A program made the position numbers and the translations under genes. Shown here one piece after another: positions 6,288 to 16,599 of a DNA stretch of 41,865 nucleotides. Each line of letters begins with the position of its first letter. The first letter of the stretch is position 1. Origin of the DNA: CAYWKS01 sp964458935 (GTDB taxonomy: Bacteria > Planctomycetota > Phycisphaerae > Phycisphaerales > Zrk34); assembly GCA_964458935.1 (NCBI GenBank), contig CAYWKS010000027.1:1-41865 (forward strand), written 5' to 3'. The notes beneath the pieces are model-generated. The model was not told the origin of the DNA, did not search any database, and saw only the letters and a program-made list of their open reading frames with translations.

Positions 6288-8201
6288 CTAGCAACGGCGC
6301 GCGCCCTCGGGAACGGGTTGGCCGAGCGGCGGCAGGGCCTGCTCCATCACGCCGCGGGCGCGGGGCCAGAGCACGACCGCCTCGACCAGCATCCACGCCT
6401 CCAGCACGAGCGTCGCCGCGGCGACGACGATCACGACCCAGTTGCGCTGGTCCTGGAAGAGCCAGCCGGGCTCACCGCCGGGGTTCTGCACGAACATCTG
6501 CCAGATCATCGCCCACGCGGGCATGATGAGCATGAAGATCATGGGCAGGACGATGAACGCGCTGGGCAGGCCGCGGCGGCGGAGCCAGAAGCCCACGACG
6601 AGGAACGCCAGGCCGGCCAGCAACTGGTTGGTGGCGCCGAACATGGGCCAGAGGATCATGCCGCCCGACCCGGCGGTATCCCATGTCCAGGCCTTTGCGG
6701 GCGCGGGCAGCGCCGCGATGACGAACGCCACGCCGACGGCGAAGACGGTCGCCGCGTGCTTGTTGGTCAGTACGCTGATCGGATTGGTGGTGAGCTTCGT
6801 GGGCTTGGATTCGCTGCGTTGGGGCCGGTCGCGCACGACGGTGCCGGCCAGTTCCTGCACGACGTACCGCTGCAGTCGGCAGGCGGTGTCGAGCGTGGTG
6901 CCGGCGAACGACGCGACCAGCACGCCCATCAGCGCCGTGGCCACGCCCGCCGGGATGCCCATGGCACGGAGGAAGTTGGCCGACCCGTCGACGAACGCGG
7001 CGACCTTCGCGCTCAACCCGCCCGCCGCGGCCCACGAGGTGTATCGCGCCTCGTACGCGGCCTCACCCACGAGGACCTGCTCGCCGCCCATGGCCTTGGC
7101 CCCGAGCCCCAGCCCCGCGACGCAGGCGAGGATGACCAGCGTGGCCAGGAACCCCTCGGTGAGCATCGACCCGTACCCGACGAACTGCGCGTCGGTCTCG
7201 CACTTGAGTTGCTTGCTCGACGTGCCGGAGGAGACCAGGCAGTGGAACCCGGAGATCGCGCCGCAGGCGATGGTGATGAACAGGAACGGGAAGATCAGCG
7301 GCGCCGCCTCGGGCCGCCACTGCACCGCGGGCGCGACGATCGACAGCTCGCCCCGTGGCGCGCCCGCGACCGGCGGCGCGCCGCCGGCGAACGCGGCGTA
7401 CGCCAGCCCCGCCACGATCAGCCCCAGCGCCGTCAACAGTTGCAGCGAGTTGATGTAATCGCGCGGCTGCAGCAGCGTCCAGACCGGCAGCACGCTCGCC
7501 ACGTAGCTGTAGATCAGCAGCACGACCACCCACTCGATGTTCGACCAGCCGGCCAGCGCGGCGTTGAACGCGTGCAGCGGGCCCCAGTCGCCGTAGACCA
7601 CCGACAGGTACATCAGCGCCAGCGCGAGCATCGACGGCAGCGTGAGGTTGACGCCCTTGCGGTGCAGCCAAAGGCCGATCAGCACCGCCAGTGGAATCTG
7701 CACCAGACACGGGAAGATCGCCGTGGGGTACTCCCGAAACACCGCGGCGATGACCAGCCCGAAGATCGCGATCACAATCGTCAGCGCCAGGAACAACACG
7801 AACAGGAACAGCAGCCGCACGCGCTTGTTGAGGACGCGACCGGCGATGTCGCCGACGGTCTGCCCGCGGTTGCGGAGGCTGACGACCAGCGCGCCCAGGT
7901 CGTGGACCGCGCCGATGAAGATCGACCCGAGCAGGACCCACAGCAGCGCCGGGACCCAGCCCCAGATCACGGCGATGGCCGGCCCGACGATCGGGCCCGT
8001 GCCGGCGATCGACGTGAAGTGGTGGCCGAACACGATGCCGCGGCTGGTCGGCACGTAGTCGCGGTCATCGTTGAGCTGGACGCTGGGGACGTCGGCGTCG
8101 GGGTCGAGCCGGAAGACCTTCCGCGACACCCACCGGCCGTACGTGTGGTAGGCGACCAGAAAGGCCACAAACGACCCGGCAGCGATCAACAGCGTGGACA
8201 T
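6288..8201 (-). CDS. cstA: Carbon starvation protein CstA
   Basis: A 637-residue polytopic inner-membrane protein of the CstA family. Characterised members transport pyruvate or peptides and are induced on carbon starvation. Seen: the N-terminal helix, YVPTSRGIVFGHHFTSIAGTGPI, GAVHDLGALV, HCLVSSGTSSKQL, GYGSMLTEGF, FAGTTLDTACRLQR and WPMFGATNQLLAG, with well over ten hydrophobic segments. The ATG at 8201 is favoured because GGAGG lies 10 nt upstream; an in-frame extension of 11 codons lacks any ribosome site. It diverges from the TIGR03790-type gene. The 3' flank before the Nudix gene contains an oppositely oriented small-RNA locus. Confidence 0.96.
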   Translation of the reverse strand: MSTLLIAAGSFVAFLVAYHTYGRWVSRKVFRLDPDADVPSVQLNDDRDYVPTSRGIVFGHHFTSIAGTGPIVGPAIAVIWGWVPALLWVLLGSIFIGAVHDLGALVVSLRNRGQTVGDIAGRVLNKRVRLLFLFVLFLALTIVIAIFGLVIAAVFREYPTAIFPCLVQIPLAVLIGLWLHRKGVNLTLPSMLALALMYLSVVYGDWGPLHAFNAALAGWSNIEWVVVLLIYSYVASVLPVWTLLQPRDYINSLQLLTALGLIVAGLAYAAFAGGAPPVAGAPRGELSIVAPAVQWRPEAAPLIFPFLFITIACGAISGFHCLVSSGTSSKQLKCETDAQFVGYGSMLTEGFLATLVILACVAGLGLGAKAMGGEQVLVGEAAYEARYTSWAAAGGLSAKVAAFVDGSANFLRAMGIPAGVATALMGVLVASFAGTTLDTACRLQRYVVQELAGTVVRDRPQRSESKPTKLTTNPISVLTNKHAATVFAVGVAFVIAALPAPAKAWTWDTAGSGGMILWPMFGATNQLLAGLAFLVVGFWLRRRGLPSAFIVLPMIFMLIMPAWAMIWQMFVQNPGGEPGWLFQDQRNWVVIVVAAATLVLEAWMLVEAVVLWPRARGVMEQALPPLGQPVPEGARRC

Positions 8202-8314
8202 GATCGGCCAACCTCCGCGGCACCCGACGCACACGATCTTAACATAAGTGCGGCGGACCTTGCCCGCGGCGCGCGACCCGCATGAATTGTTTTGATTTTG
8301 CTTCGCCGCGCCGT

Positions 8315-8359
8315 TAGATTGCCATAATAGGGGCGGACACGATGCGGTTTTTCGCCCCT
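8315..8359 (+). promoter_or_regulatory. Promoter and 5' hairpin of the exported-protein gene
   Basis: TAGATT (8315-8320) and CATAAT (8323-8328) are overlapping -10 candidates. Immediately after them, AGGGGCG (8329-8335) and CGCCCCT (8353-8359) form a 7-bp stem that would lie at or near the mRNA 5' end. The coding start is about 80 nt further on. No clear -35 box is visible. Confidence 0.35.
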
Positions 8360-8437
8360 CACTTGCACTTCCACCGGGATCAAGTCGGGACGCCGGAGCA
8401 AGGGAGAGATGGTGTGTGTTGTTGTACGGAGGTGAGC

Positions 8438-10306
8438 ATGGCTGACAGTGCCTGCGATACGTGGTGGCCGGGCGTCAAACACCGGACCCGGTGGCGATGG
8501 ATGCCGAGCGCATTGGCGGCCGCGGCGCTGGTCTGCGCCGCGGCGTGGCCCGCCGACGCGTCGCTGGACCCCAACCAGGTGCTGCTGGTCTACAACTCGG
8601 CGAACGCCGACAGCCAGGCCGTCCGTGACCATTACGTGAACGCCCGGCCCGGGGTGCTGGAGTTCGACCTGAACGACCCGACGCTGGGCAACGGCAACAT
8701 CGAGTACGCGGAGTTCGTGACGCAGGTCCGCGACCCGCTGCGGGCGCACCTTCAGGCCAACGGCCTGCAGTCGCAGGTCACGGCGATGACGCTGACCACG
8801 GGCATCCCCCACCGCATCCGCGATACCGACGCCCCCATCGTGGGCGACCAGCCCAACAACGCGATATCGGAGTTCTTCACGTCGCTCGACGCGACGTACG
8901 CCTCGGTCGACTCGGAGCTGACGCTGCTGTGGCAGCCGCTGGACGATGGCGAGAGCGGCGGCAGCCGCGATTCGTTGTCCGACAACCTCGTGCTCAACCC
9001 TTACCACAAGCAGACCGCCTCGATCGACAGCTTCGATCGCAGCGGCATCGCGGCGGGCAACAACGCCTATCAGTGGATGGAGCCGGCCTGGAAGATGCTG
9101 ACCAACGGCCAGCCCGCCACCGGCGGGGACATCTACCTGGTGACGCGGCTGGACGGCAAGAACGTCGCCGACATCAACGCGAGCATCGACCGGGCCGCCA
9201 ACATCGTCTACAACGCCAACACCGACTACGTCATCCTCGACGAGGACACGACCGGGCGAGACGACGTGTCATTCTTCGACGACCCCGACGAAGATACGCC
9301 CGGCTACGCGGGCGATGATTACGCCGAGGCGGCCGCGGCCCTCGCCGGGGTTTACAACGCCGTGCTTCACGAGACGACCAACACCTTCGTCGAGGGCGCG
9401 ACCGGGTCGTCCGGGGCGAACAAGACCCAGCCGTTCGACGGGTCGGTCGCCGTGCTCTCGACGTTCGGCACGAACCACGGCCCCGGGTCGGGCGTGACCG
9501 AGGACTACGTCGATACGTTCGCCGGCCAGTTCGTCGACGGCGCCATCTTCAACTCGCTGGAGAGCTGGAACGGCCGCCGGCTCGGCAGCGTCGGCTCGGA
9601 CAAGAGCCAGGAGCAGATCGCCGACTTCATCGCGGCCGGGGGCACGCTCGGCGTGGCCAACGTCTGGGAACCGTTCGCCGCCAGCGTGCCCGACACCGAG
9701 CTGCTGCTCGACAACTTCCTGAACAACGGCATGACCTGGGCGGAGGCCGCCTACTCGGCGATCCCGTGGCTGAGCTGGCAGCAGATCGTGATCGGCGACC
9801 CGCTGGCGACCGCGCGGGTGTTCGATGCGGCGCTCGGCGACGTCAACAAGGACAACGAGATCGACGCCGACGACATCGACCTGCTGTTCGACGCCATCGC
9901 CGACGACCCCGGCGATGGTCAGTTCGACCTCAACGGCGACGGCGCGATCGATCTGGACGACGTGCGGCTGCTGATCGGCCACGACACCGACGGCAGCGGC
10001 ATCACCGGCGGCATCCTCGACACCTACTTCGGCGACGCGAACCTCGACGGCGCCGCCGACCTGACGGACCTGACGATCATCGGGATCAACTTCAACGAGG
10101 CCGGCGGCTGGGCGGACGGCGACTTCAACGGCGACGGGTGGATCAACCTCGCGGACCTGACGCTGCTGGGCAGCAACTTCAACCTAGGCACGGGGTCGCT
10201 GCCGGCGGTCGCCGCGGGCGACGTGGCGGTGCCCGAGCCGGGCAGCGCGGCGATGGTGGCGGCCTGCGCCGCGGGGCTGGTGGCGCGCCGCCGCCGCCGC
10301 GGCTGA
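8438..10306 (+). CDS. TIGR03790 family exported protein with dockerin-like repeats and PEP-CTERM tail
   Basis: A 622-residue exported protein. A signal peptide (about residues 1-41, ending WPADA) leads into the TIGR03790 family region: NQVLLVYNSANADSQ, LTTGIPHRI, YLVTRLDG, FNSLESW and WAEAAYSAIPWLSWQQIVIGDPL. The family is linked to PEP-CTERM surface systems and has no defined activity. From about residue 467 there are four Ca-binding EF-hand-like loops (DVNKDNEID, DLNGDGAID, DANLDGAAD, DFNGDGWIN), equal to two dockerin type I-like modules. The end is VPEPGS, a hydrophobic helix and RRRRR, the PEP-CTERM sorting signal cleaved by exosortase. The start is set by GGAGG 5 nt before the ATG at 8438, not by an in-frame ATG at 8342 that would bury the signal peptide. 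Confidence 0.88.
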   Translation: MADSACDTWWPGVKHRTRWRWMPSALAAAALVCAAAWPADASLDPNQVLLVYNSANADSQAVRDHYVNARPGVLEFDLNDPTLGNGNIEYAEFVTQVRDPLRAHLQANGLQSQVTAMTLTTGIPHRIRDTDAPIVGDQPNNAISEFFTSLDATYASVDSELTLLWQPLDDGESGGSRDSLSDNLVLNPYHKQTASIDSFDRSGIAAGNNAYQWMEPAWKMLTNGQPATGGDIYLVTRLDGKNVADINASIDRAANIVYNANTDYVILDEDTTGRDDVSFFDDPDEDTPGYAGDDYAEAAAALAGVYNAVLHETTNTFVEGATGSSGANKTQPFDGSVAVLSTFGTNHGPGSGVTEDYVDTFAGQFVDGAIFNSLESWNGRRLGSVGSDKSQEQIADFIAAGGTLGVANVWEPFAASVPDTELLLDNFLNNGMTWAEAAYSAIPWLSWQQIVIGDPLATARVFDAALGDVNKDNEIDADDIDLLFDAIADDPGDGQFDLNGDGAIDLDDVRLLIGHDTDGSGITGGILDTYFGDANLDGAADLTDLTIIGINFNEAGGWADGDFNGDGWINLADLTLLGSNFNLGTGSLPAVAAGDVAVPEPGSAAMVAACAAGLVARRRRRG

Positions 10307-10313
10307 CTCGCGG

Positions 10314-10336
10314 CCGACGCCGGCGTCGGGTAAAAT
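10314..10336 (+). promoter_or_regulatory. 16-bp palindrome next to the gyrA -10 box
   Basis: CCGACGCCGGCGTCGG (10314-10329) is a perfect 16-bp palindrome, followed directly by TAAAAT (10331-10336, 5/6 to TATAAT). A start near 10343 would give a leader of about 31 nt for gyrA. The palindrome could be an operator or the 3' hairpin of the preceding gene. No T-tract follows it. Confidence 0.4.
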
Positions 10337-10373
10337 ATCGGGCTAATTTCACCCGACGGAATCGCCCCCATCC

Positions 10374-13061
10374 ATGCCCGACGACCTTTCCCCAACGCCC
10401 GAACACCCTCAGAACAACGGCCCCGAGACCCGCGACGAAGCCGGGAGCGGGCCGCCGGTTGTCGCCGGCCGCATCGCCGATATCGCCATCGAGCGCGAGC
10501 TGCAGGATTCGTACCTGACCTACGCGATGTCGACGATCATGGACCGGGCGCTGCCGGACGTGCGCGACGGGCTCAAGCCCAGCCAGCGCCGCATCCTCGT
10601 GGCGATGCACGACCTGAACCTCAGGCCCGGCAGCAAGCACCGCAAGTGCGCCAAGATCGCCGGCGACACCTCCGGCAACTACCACCCCCACGGCGAGTCG
10701 GTGGTCTACCCGACGCTGGTGGGGATGGCCCAGCCGTGGCGGATGCGGCACCAGTTGGTCGACCCCCAGGGCAACTTCGGGTCGATCGACGGCGACCCGC
10801 CGGCCGCGATGCGTTACACCGAATCCCGCCTCGCGGCGCCGGCGATGGAGATGCTCGCCGACCTCAAGCTCGACACCGTCGACTTCCAGGACAACTACGA
10901 CAACACGCGGACCGAGCCGACCGTCCTGCCCGCGAAGTTCCCCAACCTGCTGGTCAACGGCGCGGTGGGCATCGCGGTGGGCATGGCCACGAGCATCCCG
11001 CCCCACAACCTCGGCGAGGTCTGCGACGCGCTGGTCGCGATGATCGACAACCCCCGGATCGACCTGCCGGAGCTGATGCAGATCATCCCAGGCCCCGACT
11101 TCCCGACGGGGGGCATCATCTGCGGCCGCAAGGGCATCGTCGACGGCTACCACACCGGCCGGGGCAAGCTCTCGGTCCGGGCCCGGACCCACGTCGAGAC
11201 CGAGGACAAGCGCGGCCGGGCGCTCAACCGTCCCTGCATCGTCATCACCGAGATCCCCTACCAGATCCTCAAGACCACGATCATCGACCAGATCGTCGAT
11301 TGCGTGAAGAACGAGCGGATCAAGGACATCGCCGACGTCAACGACTACTCGGGGCGGGACGGCATGCGGCTGGTCGTCGAGTGCAAGAAGGGCGCCGACC
11401 CGGAGGTGGTCCGCAACCAGTTGTTCCAGTACACGGCGCTGCAGTCGACGGTGAGCGTGATGAACATCGCGCTGGTCCACCGCCAGCCGCGGACGCTGAG
11501 CCTGCGTGAACTGCTGGCGTACTTCATCGACCACCGCAAGGAAGTGATCCGTCGTCGGACGCGGCACCTGCTCCGTGAGGCCCAGCAGAAGGCGCACCTC
11601 CGCGAGGGCCTGATCTACGCGGTCTGCGACATCGACGAGGTGATCAAGCTGATCCGCACGTCGAGCACGCGGGACGAGGCGATCGAGCGGCTGATGGCGC
11701 GGGGGTTCCGGATCCCCGAGGGCCACCGGTACGCGCCGCAGATCCCCGAGCGGCTGAAGCAGGCGGTCGCCGCGTCGCCCGGCGGCGAGGTCGCGCTGAC
11801 GCGGGTGCAGGCCGAGGCGATCGGCCGCATGCAACTGATCTCGCTGGTCGGCCTGGAGATCGAGAAGCTGGTGGCCGAGTACACCGAACTGCTCGCCGAG
11901 ATCGAGGGCTACGAGCTGATCCTCGCCGACGAGTCGCGGGTGCTGGACATCATCCGCGAGGACACGCTGGAGCTGAAGGACAAGTACGCCAACGAGCGCC
12001 GCACCGCGATCGAGGGCGAGGCGTCCGACCTGGACATGGCGGACCTGATCCCCGAGCAGGACGTGGTGGTCACGATCAGCCACGCCGGCTATATCAAGCG
12101 GCTGCCGATCGAGAGCTACCGCACGCAGGCCCGCGGCGGCCGCGGGGTCATCGGCGCCGACTTCCGCGACGAGGACTTCACCGAGCAACTGTTCGTCGCC
12201 TCGACGCACGAGGACCTGTTGTGCTTCACCAACACCGGCCGGGTGTTCAAGATCAAGGTGTTCGAGATCCCCGAGGCCCCGCGGACCAGCCGCGGGCGGG
12301 CGATCGTTAACATCCTCGACCTGAGGCCCGACGAGAGCGTGTGCGCGTTCCTGCCGATCAAGGACTTCGAGAAGTTCGGGGACTTCCTGGTGTTCGGCAC
12401 GGCGCAGGGCCTGGTCAAGCGGACCAGCCTCAAGCTCTACCAGAACGTCCGCCGCTCGGGTCTGATCGCGGTCAACCTGCGTGAGGGCGACCGGCTGGTG
12501 GGCGTGCGGCTGACGACCGGGGCGGACCACATCCTGCTGTGCACGGCGCAGGGGATGGCGATCCGGTTCGACGAGTCGGACGCCCGCGCGATGGGCCGCA
12601 CCGCCACCGGCGTCAAGGGCATCGACCTCCGCGACGGCGACAGCGTCGTGGCCATCGTCAAGGCCGACGACGACCGCGAGCTGCTGACGGTGACGGCGAA
12701 CGGGTACGGCAAGCGGACGCCGATGCCCGAGTACCTGGTGAGGCCGGAGGGCGGCGAGCCGCACCCCCAGAGCCGCGGCGGCAAGGGCCGCGCCGACATC
12801 AAGACCCACGACCGCAACGGCGAGGTCGTCACGGCGATGTCGGTCGTCGAGGGCGACCAGATGATGCTCATCACCGAGCAGGGGATGATCGTCCGCAGCC
12901 GGGTCAGCGAGGTCCGCCAGACCAACCGCAACACCGCCGGCGTCCGCGTGATCAACCTCAAGGACGGCGACCGCCTCATGGCCGCGGCGCTGATCGCCGA
13001 GTCCGACGACGCGGCGCCCGAGGATGGGACCGAAACCCAACCGCCCGCACCCCAACCCTGA
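10374..13061 (+). CDS. gyrA: DNA gyrase subunit A
   Basis: The breakage-reunion subunit of gyrase, which introduces negative supercoils with GyrB (not in this window). Seen in 895 residues: a polar 30-residue N-terminal extension, the winged-helix core, the catalytic tyrosine Tyr148 in AAMRYTE, a coiled-coil arm and a C-terminal beta-pinwheel. The GyrA box is QARGGRG (585-591), one residue off QRRGG[KR]G, which supports gyrase over ParC/topo IV. A second box-like QSRGGKG occurs at 799-805. In the quinolone-determining loop HPHGESVVYP, the residue equal to E. coli Ser83 is Ser109, but that equal to Asp87 is Pro113. The STAS gene follows after 14 nt and is probably co-transcribed. Confidence 0.96.
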   Translation: MPDDLSPTPEHPQNNGPETRDEAGSGPPVVAGRIADIAIERELQDSYLTYAMSTIMDRALPDVRDGLKPSQRRILVAMHDLNLRPGSKHRKCAKIAGDTSGNYHPHGESVVYPTLVGMAQPWRMRHQLVDPQGNFGSIDGDPPAAMRYTESRLAAPAMEMLADLKLDTVDFQDNYDNTRTEPTVLPAKFPNLLVNGAVGIAVGMATSIPPHNLGEVCDALVAMIDNPRIDLPELMQIIPGPDFPTGGIICGRKGIVDGYHTGRGKLSVRARTHVETEDKRGRALNRPCIVITEIPYQILKTTIIDQIVDCVKNERIKDIADVNDYSGRDGMRLVVECKKGADPEVVRNQLFQYTALQSTVSVMNIALVHRQPRTLSLRELLAYFIDHRKEVIRRRTRHLLREAQQKAHLREGLIYAVCDIDEVIKLIRTSSTRDEAIERLMARGFRIPEGHRYAPQIPERLKQAVAASPGGEVALTRVQAEAIGRMQLISLVGLEIEKLVAEYTELLAEIEGYELILADESRVLDIIREDTLELKDKYANERRTAIEGEASDLDMADLIPEQDVVVTISHAGYIKRLPIESYRTQARGGRGVIGADFRDEDFTEQLFVASTHEDLLCFTNTGRVFKIKVFEIPEAPRTSRGRAIVNILDLRPDESVCAFLPIKDFEKFGDFLVFGTAQGLVKRTSLKLYQNVRRSGLIAVNLREGDRLVGVRLTTGADHILLCTAQGMAIRFDESDARAMGRTATGVKGIDLRDGDSVVAIVKADDDRELLTVTANGYGKRTPMPEYLVRPEGGEPHPQSRGGKGRADIKTHDRNGEVVTAMSVVEGDQMMLITEQGMIVRSRVSEVRQTNRNTAGVRVINLKDGDRLMAAALIAESDDAAPEDGTETQPPAPQP

Positions 13062-13075
13062 ACCCGGCTGCCACC

Positions 13076-13423
13076 ATGCCCATCGAACGCTGGTCCGACC
13101 AGATCGTGCTCGCCTCGCTCAAGCCCGAGCCCCAGTTCTCGGAGGACCTGAACGTGTTGCGGGACGAGCTGCGCGATCGCCCCGGCCACGTCGTCGTCGA
13201 CTTCACCGCCATCTCGCAGTTGAACAGCTCCAACCTCGCGCAGTTGCTCCGCCTCCGCAAGCAGTGCATCGACCACGCGGTGCAGCTCAAGTGCGCCTCG
13301 ATCAACGATCGGCTGTGGTCGGTGATGTCGGTCACCGGCCTGGACAAGATCTTCGAGTTCGCCGAGGACGTGCCGACCGCGCTGACCAGCATCCAGATGC
13401 ACGACGCGTCGAAGCCCCCGTGA
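13076..13423 (+). CDS. STAS domain protein
   Basis: A 115-residue single-domain protein with the STAS fold pattern: a beta strand HVVVDFTAISQLNSSNLAQLLRL, in which Asn-Ser-Ser takes the place of the phosphorylatable Asp-Ser motif of anti-sigma-factor antagonists, then a helix and KCASINDRLWSVMSVTGLDKIFEF. STAS proteins of this type usually act in partner-switching control with a kinase/anti-sigma factor, none of which is encoded here. The serine in SS (about residues 45-46) is a possible phospho-site. It lies 14 nt after gyrA, without a strong SD, so translation probably follows gyrA. Confidence 0.75.
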   Translation: MPIERWSDQIVLASLKPEPQFSEDLNVLRDELRDRPGHVVVDFTAISQLNSSNLAQLLRLRKQCIDHAVQLKCASINDRLWSVMSVTGLDKIFEFAEDVPTALTSIQMHDASKPP

Positions 13424-13435
13424 CCGGGCCGCGGC

Positions 13436-13978
13436 TCACGAGGCCGGGTCGTCCCGCGGCGGCGACGGCGGTCGGAACCACACCACCCGCTCGCTGCCGA
13501 GGTCGATCTTGACGATCAGCCGCCGGCCCCCGCCGTGGCTCATGATCCGCGCCCGCTCGGCGTTCTCGAAATACTCCCACGTGTCCACGCCGGCGGCGGT
13601 GCGGCTGAAGTCGGTCGATTCGATGTGCGGGGCGCCGAACTGCTGCCGCACCTGCTCGCGGGTCATCCCCACGCGGACCGAACCCCGGGCGTCGCCGATC
13701 GCGCCGGTCCACGGCTCGACCTCGGGGAAGGGCCGGTGGGCCGACGTTTCGCCGTCCGCGACCGCGGGTTCGGACGCGCCGCCGGATTCGGTTTCCCGCT
13801 CCCCGTCCAGCGGCGGGCCCCACAGCACAAACCCGCCGGCGATGAGGGTGAGCAGGATCCCCATCGACAGCCAGAGGGTCATCGACGAGTCGCCGCGCTT
13901 CTTGCGGTGTCGCGCGGCGCGCGTGCCGGCGGCGTCGACCGAATCATCCCGATTGCCCTTGCGGCGGCTGCGTGCCAT
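13436..13978 (-). CDS. Membrane-anchored protein with BamE/SmpA-like domain
   Basis: A 180-residue protein with a basic N-terminus (RHRKKRGD), one membrane segment at about residues 33-53 (MTLWLSMGILLTLIAGGFVLW), a disordered linker and a C-terminal domain from about 98: VRVGMTREQVRQQFGAPH, DTWEYFENA, RLIVKIDLGSERVVWF. The G-M-T-x-x-Q-V-x-x-x-F/L-G-x-P pattern is that of BamE/SmpA/OmlA-like small periplasmic domains. True BamE is a lipoprotein; this one has no lipobox, so it is not a confirmed BamE. It stands alone between the convergent STAS gene (12-nt gap) and dnaK. Confidence 0.65.
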   Translation of the reverse strand: MARSRRKGNRDDSVDAAGTRAARHRKKRGDSSMTLWLSMGILLTLIAGGFVLWGPPLDGERETESGGASEPAVADGETSAHRPFPEVEPWTGAIGDARGSVRVGMTREQVRQQFGAPHIESTDFSRTAAGVDTWEYFENAERARIMSHGGGRRLIVKIDLGSERVVWFRPPSPPRDDPAS

Positions 13979-14044
13979 GTCTTCAGACCCCGTGCGTCAA
14001 TGGCTGGAGCGGTATCATAAGCGGGCGGGGAACCCAACGGAACC

Positions 14045-14095
14045 AAGACAAACGCCCCGCCATGTGCGACGCCATGAACGGGGCGCGGGCTCGCG
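14045..14095 (-). terminator. Probable terminator after dnaK
   Basis: On the minus strand CGCCCCG (14095-14089) and CGGGGCG (14059-14053) form a 7-bp GC stem around a 29-nt loop, followed by the T-rich GTTTGTCTT. It begins 14 nt after the dnaK stop. The loop contains two CATG units that can extend the pairing. Confidence 0.6.
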
Positions 14096-14108
14096 TGGCG
14101 CGTGGGGT

Positions 14109-16013
<1,905 letters not shown>

Positions 16014-16131
16014 TTGCGATACCTCGAGTGTTCTTGCGTTCCGGGCGCCGCGTCCCTGGCCTCGCGGGTCGCGGCCCACGGCGCAGCATCAGCATACCGT
16101 ATCCACCCGTGCACAACGCAACGCCGATGCC

Positions 16132-16151
16132 ATCTTGCAATAACGCAAGAT
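16132..16151. promoter_or_regulatory. Palindrome upstream of dnaK
   Basis: ATCTTGC (16132-16138) and GCAAGAT (16145-16151) are perfect 7-bp arms around AATAAC. It lies about 120 nt upstream of dnaK. It is not CIRCE (TTAGCACTC-N9-GAGTGCTAA) nor HAIR. It could bind a repressor of dnaK. The rest of 16014-16386 contains no gene; it holds this site, the dnaK leader and the promoter region of the small gene at 16387. Confidence 0.35.
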
Positions 16152-16319
16152 CATGCATTCAATAGACTTACATGTATGCTGCGGACGAGCGGCCTGCCAC
16201 GATCCCTGCGGGCGGCGGCGGACCCTGCCAATCTGACACGCCGCCGGGCAGGCCGCGGCGACGCGACCGGCCGGCGACACAATCCGCCAGAACGTGAACG
16301 GCCCGGCACATGCCCCAGC

Positions 16320-16363
16320 TACACTGAATCAGGGTCGCGCAGGGATATGGTTCTCCGAACCAT
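16320..16363 (+). promoter_or_regulatory. -10 box and 5' UTR hairpin of the small gene pair
   Basis: TACACT (16320-16325) is a plausible -10 box. In the leader, ATGGTTC (16347-16353) and GAACCAT (16357-16363) form a perfect 7-bp stem with a 3-nt loop. It ends 9 nt before the AAGGAGA ribosome site, so it does not cover the SD itself but could influence access or stability. Confidence 0.35.
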
Positions 16364-16386
16364 CGTCACGACAAGGAGACTGGACA

Positions 16387-16599
16387 ATGGCTGATCCCAA
16401 CCACACCCAGACCTGGCCGGACCTGGCCATCGGGCTGTACGACCGGCTGACCGGCCGCAACGCCGAGATCACCTATGCCTTTGACGACATGCACGTCAAG
16501 ATCCCCAGCGGGACCGGGCCCTCGGCCGAGCACGCCGAGTGGGTGCTCAACGGCACGCTCCGCATCACGACGCGCGACGGGGCCGGCGGCCCAAAGTGA
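16387..16599 (+). CDS. Small protein of unknown function (first of an overlapping pair)
   Basis: A 70-residue protein (begins MADPNHTQTWPDLAIGLYDRL) that I do not recognise. It has no signal peptide or membrane segment and is mildly acidic. The start is well supported by AAGGAGA, with GGAG 8 nt before the ATG. Its sequence (EITYAFDDMHVKIPSG, HAEWVLNGTLRITT) suggests a small beta-rich fold. Its stop overlaps the start of the next gene as TGATG, so the two are probably translated together and work together. Confidence 0.65.
   Translation: MADPNHTQTWPDLAIGLYDRLTGRNAEITYAFDDMHVKIPSGTGPSAEHAEWVLNGTLRITTRDGAGGPK

Noticed and set aside
6174..8285. Long plus-strand open frame over cstA
   Set aside because: Antisense shadow; Arg/His/Gln/Asp-rich with no signal, SD or domain.
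8342..8437. Upstream ATG for the TIGR03790-type protein
   Set aside because: It would add 32 residues before the signal peptide and lies in a leader hairpin; ATG 8438 has a strong SD.
10179..13055. Long minus-strand open frame over gyrA
   Set aside because: Antisense shadow of gyrA; composition is His/Arg/Asp/Val-rich with no domain.
16080..16190. CIRCE or HAIR heat-shock operator at dnaK
   Set aside because: Neither TTAGCACTC-N9-GAGTGCTAA nor CTTGAGT-N7-ACTCAAG is present; the palindrome found is different.
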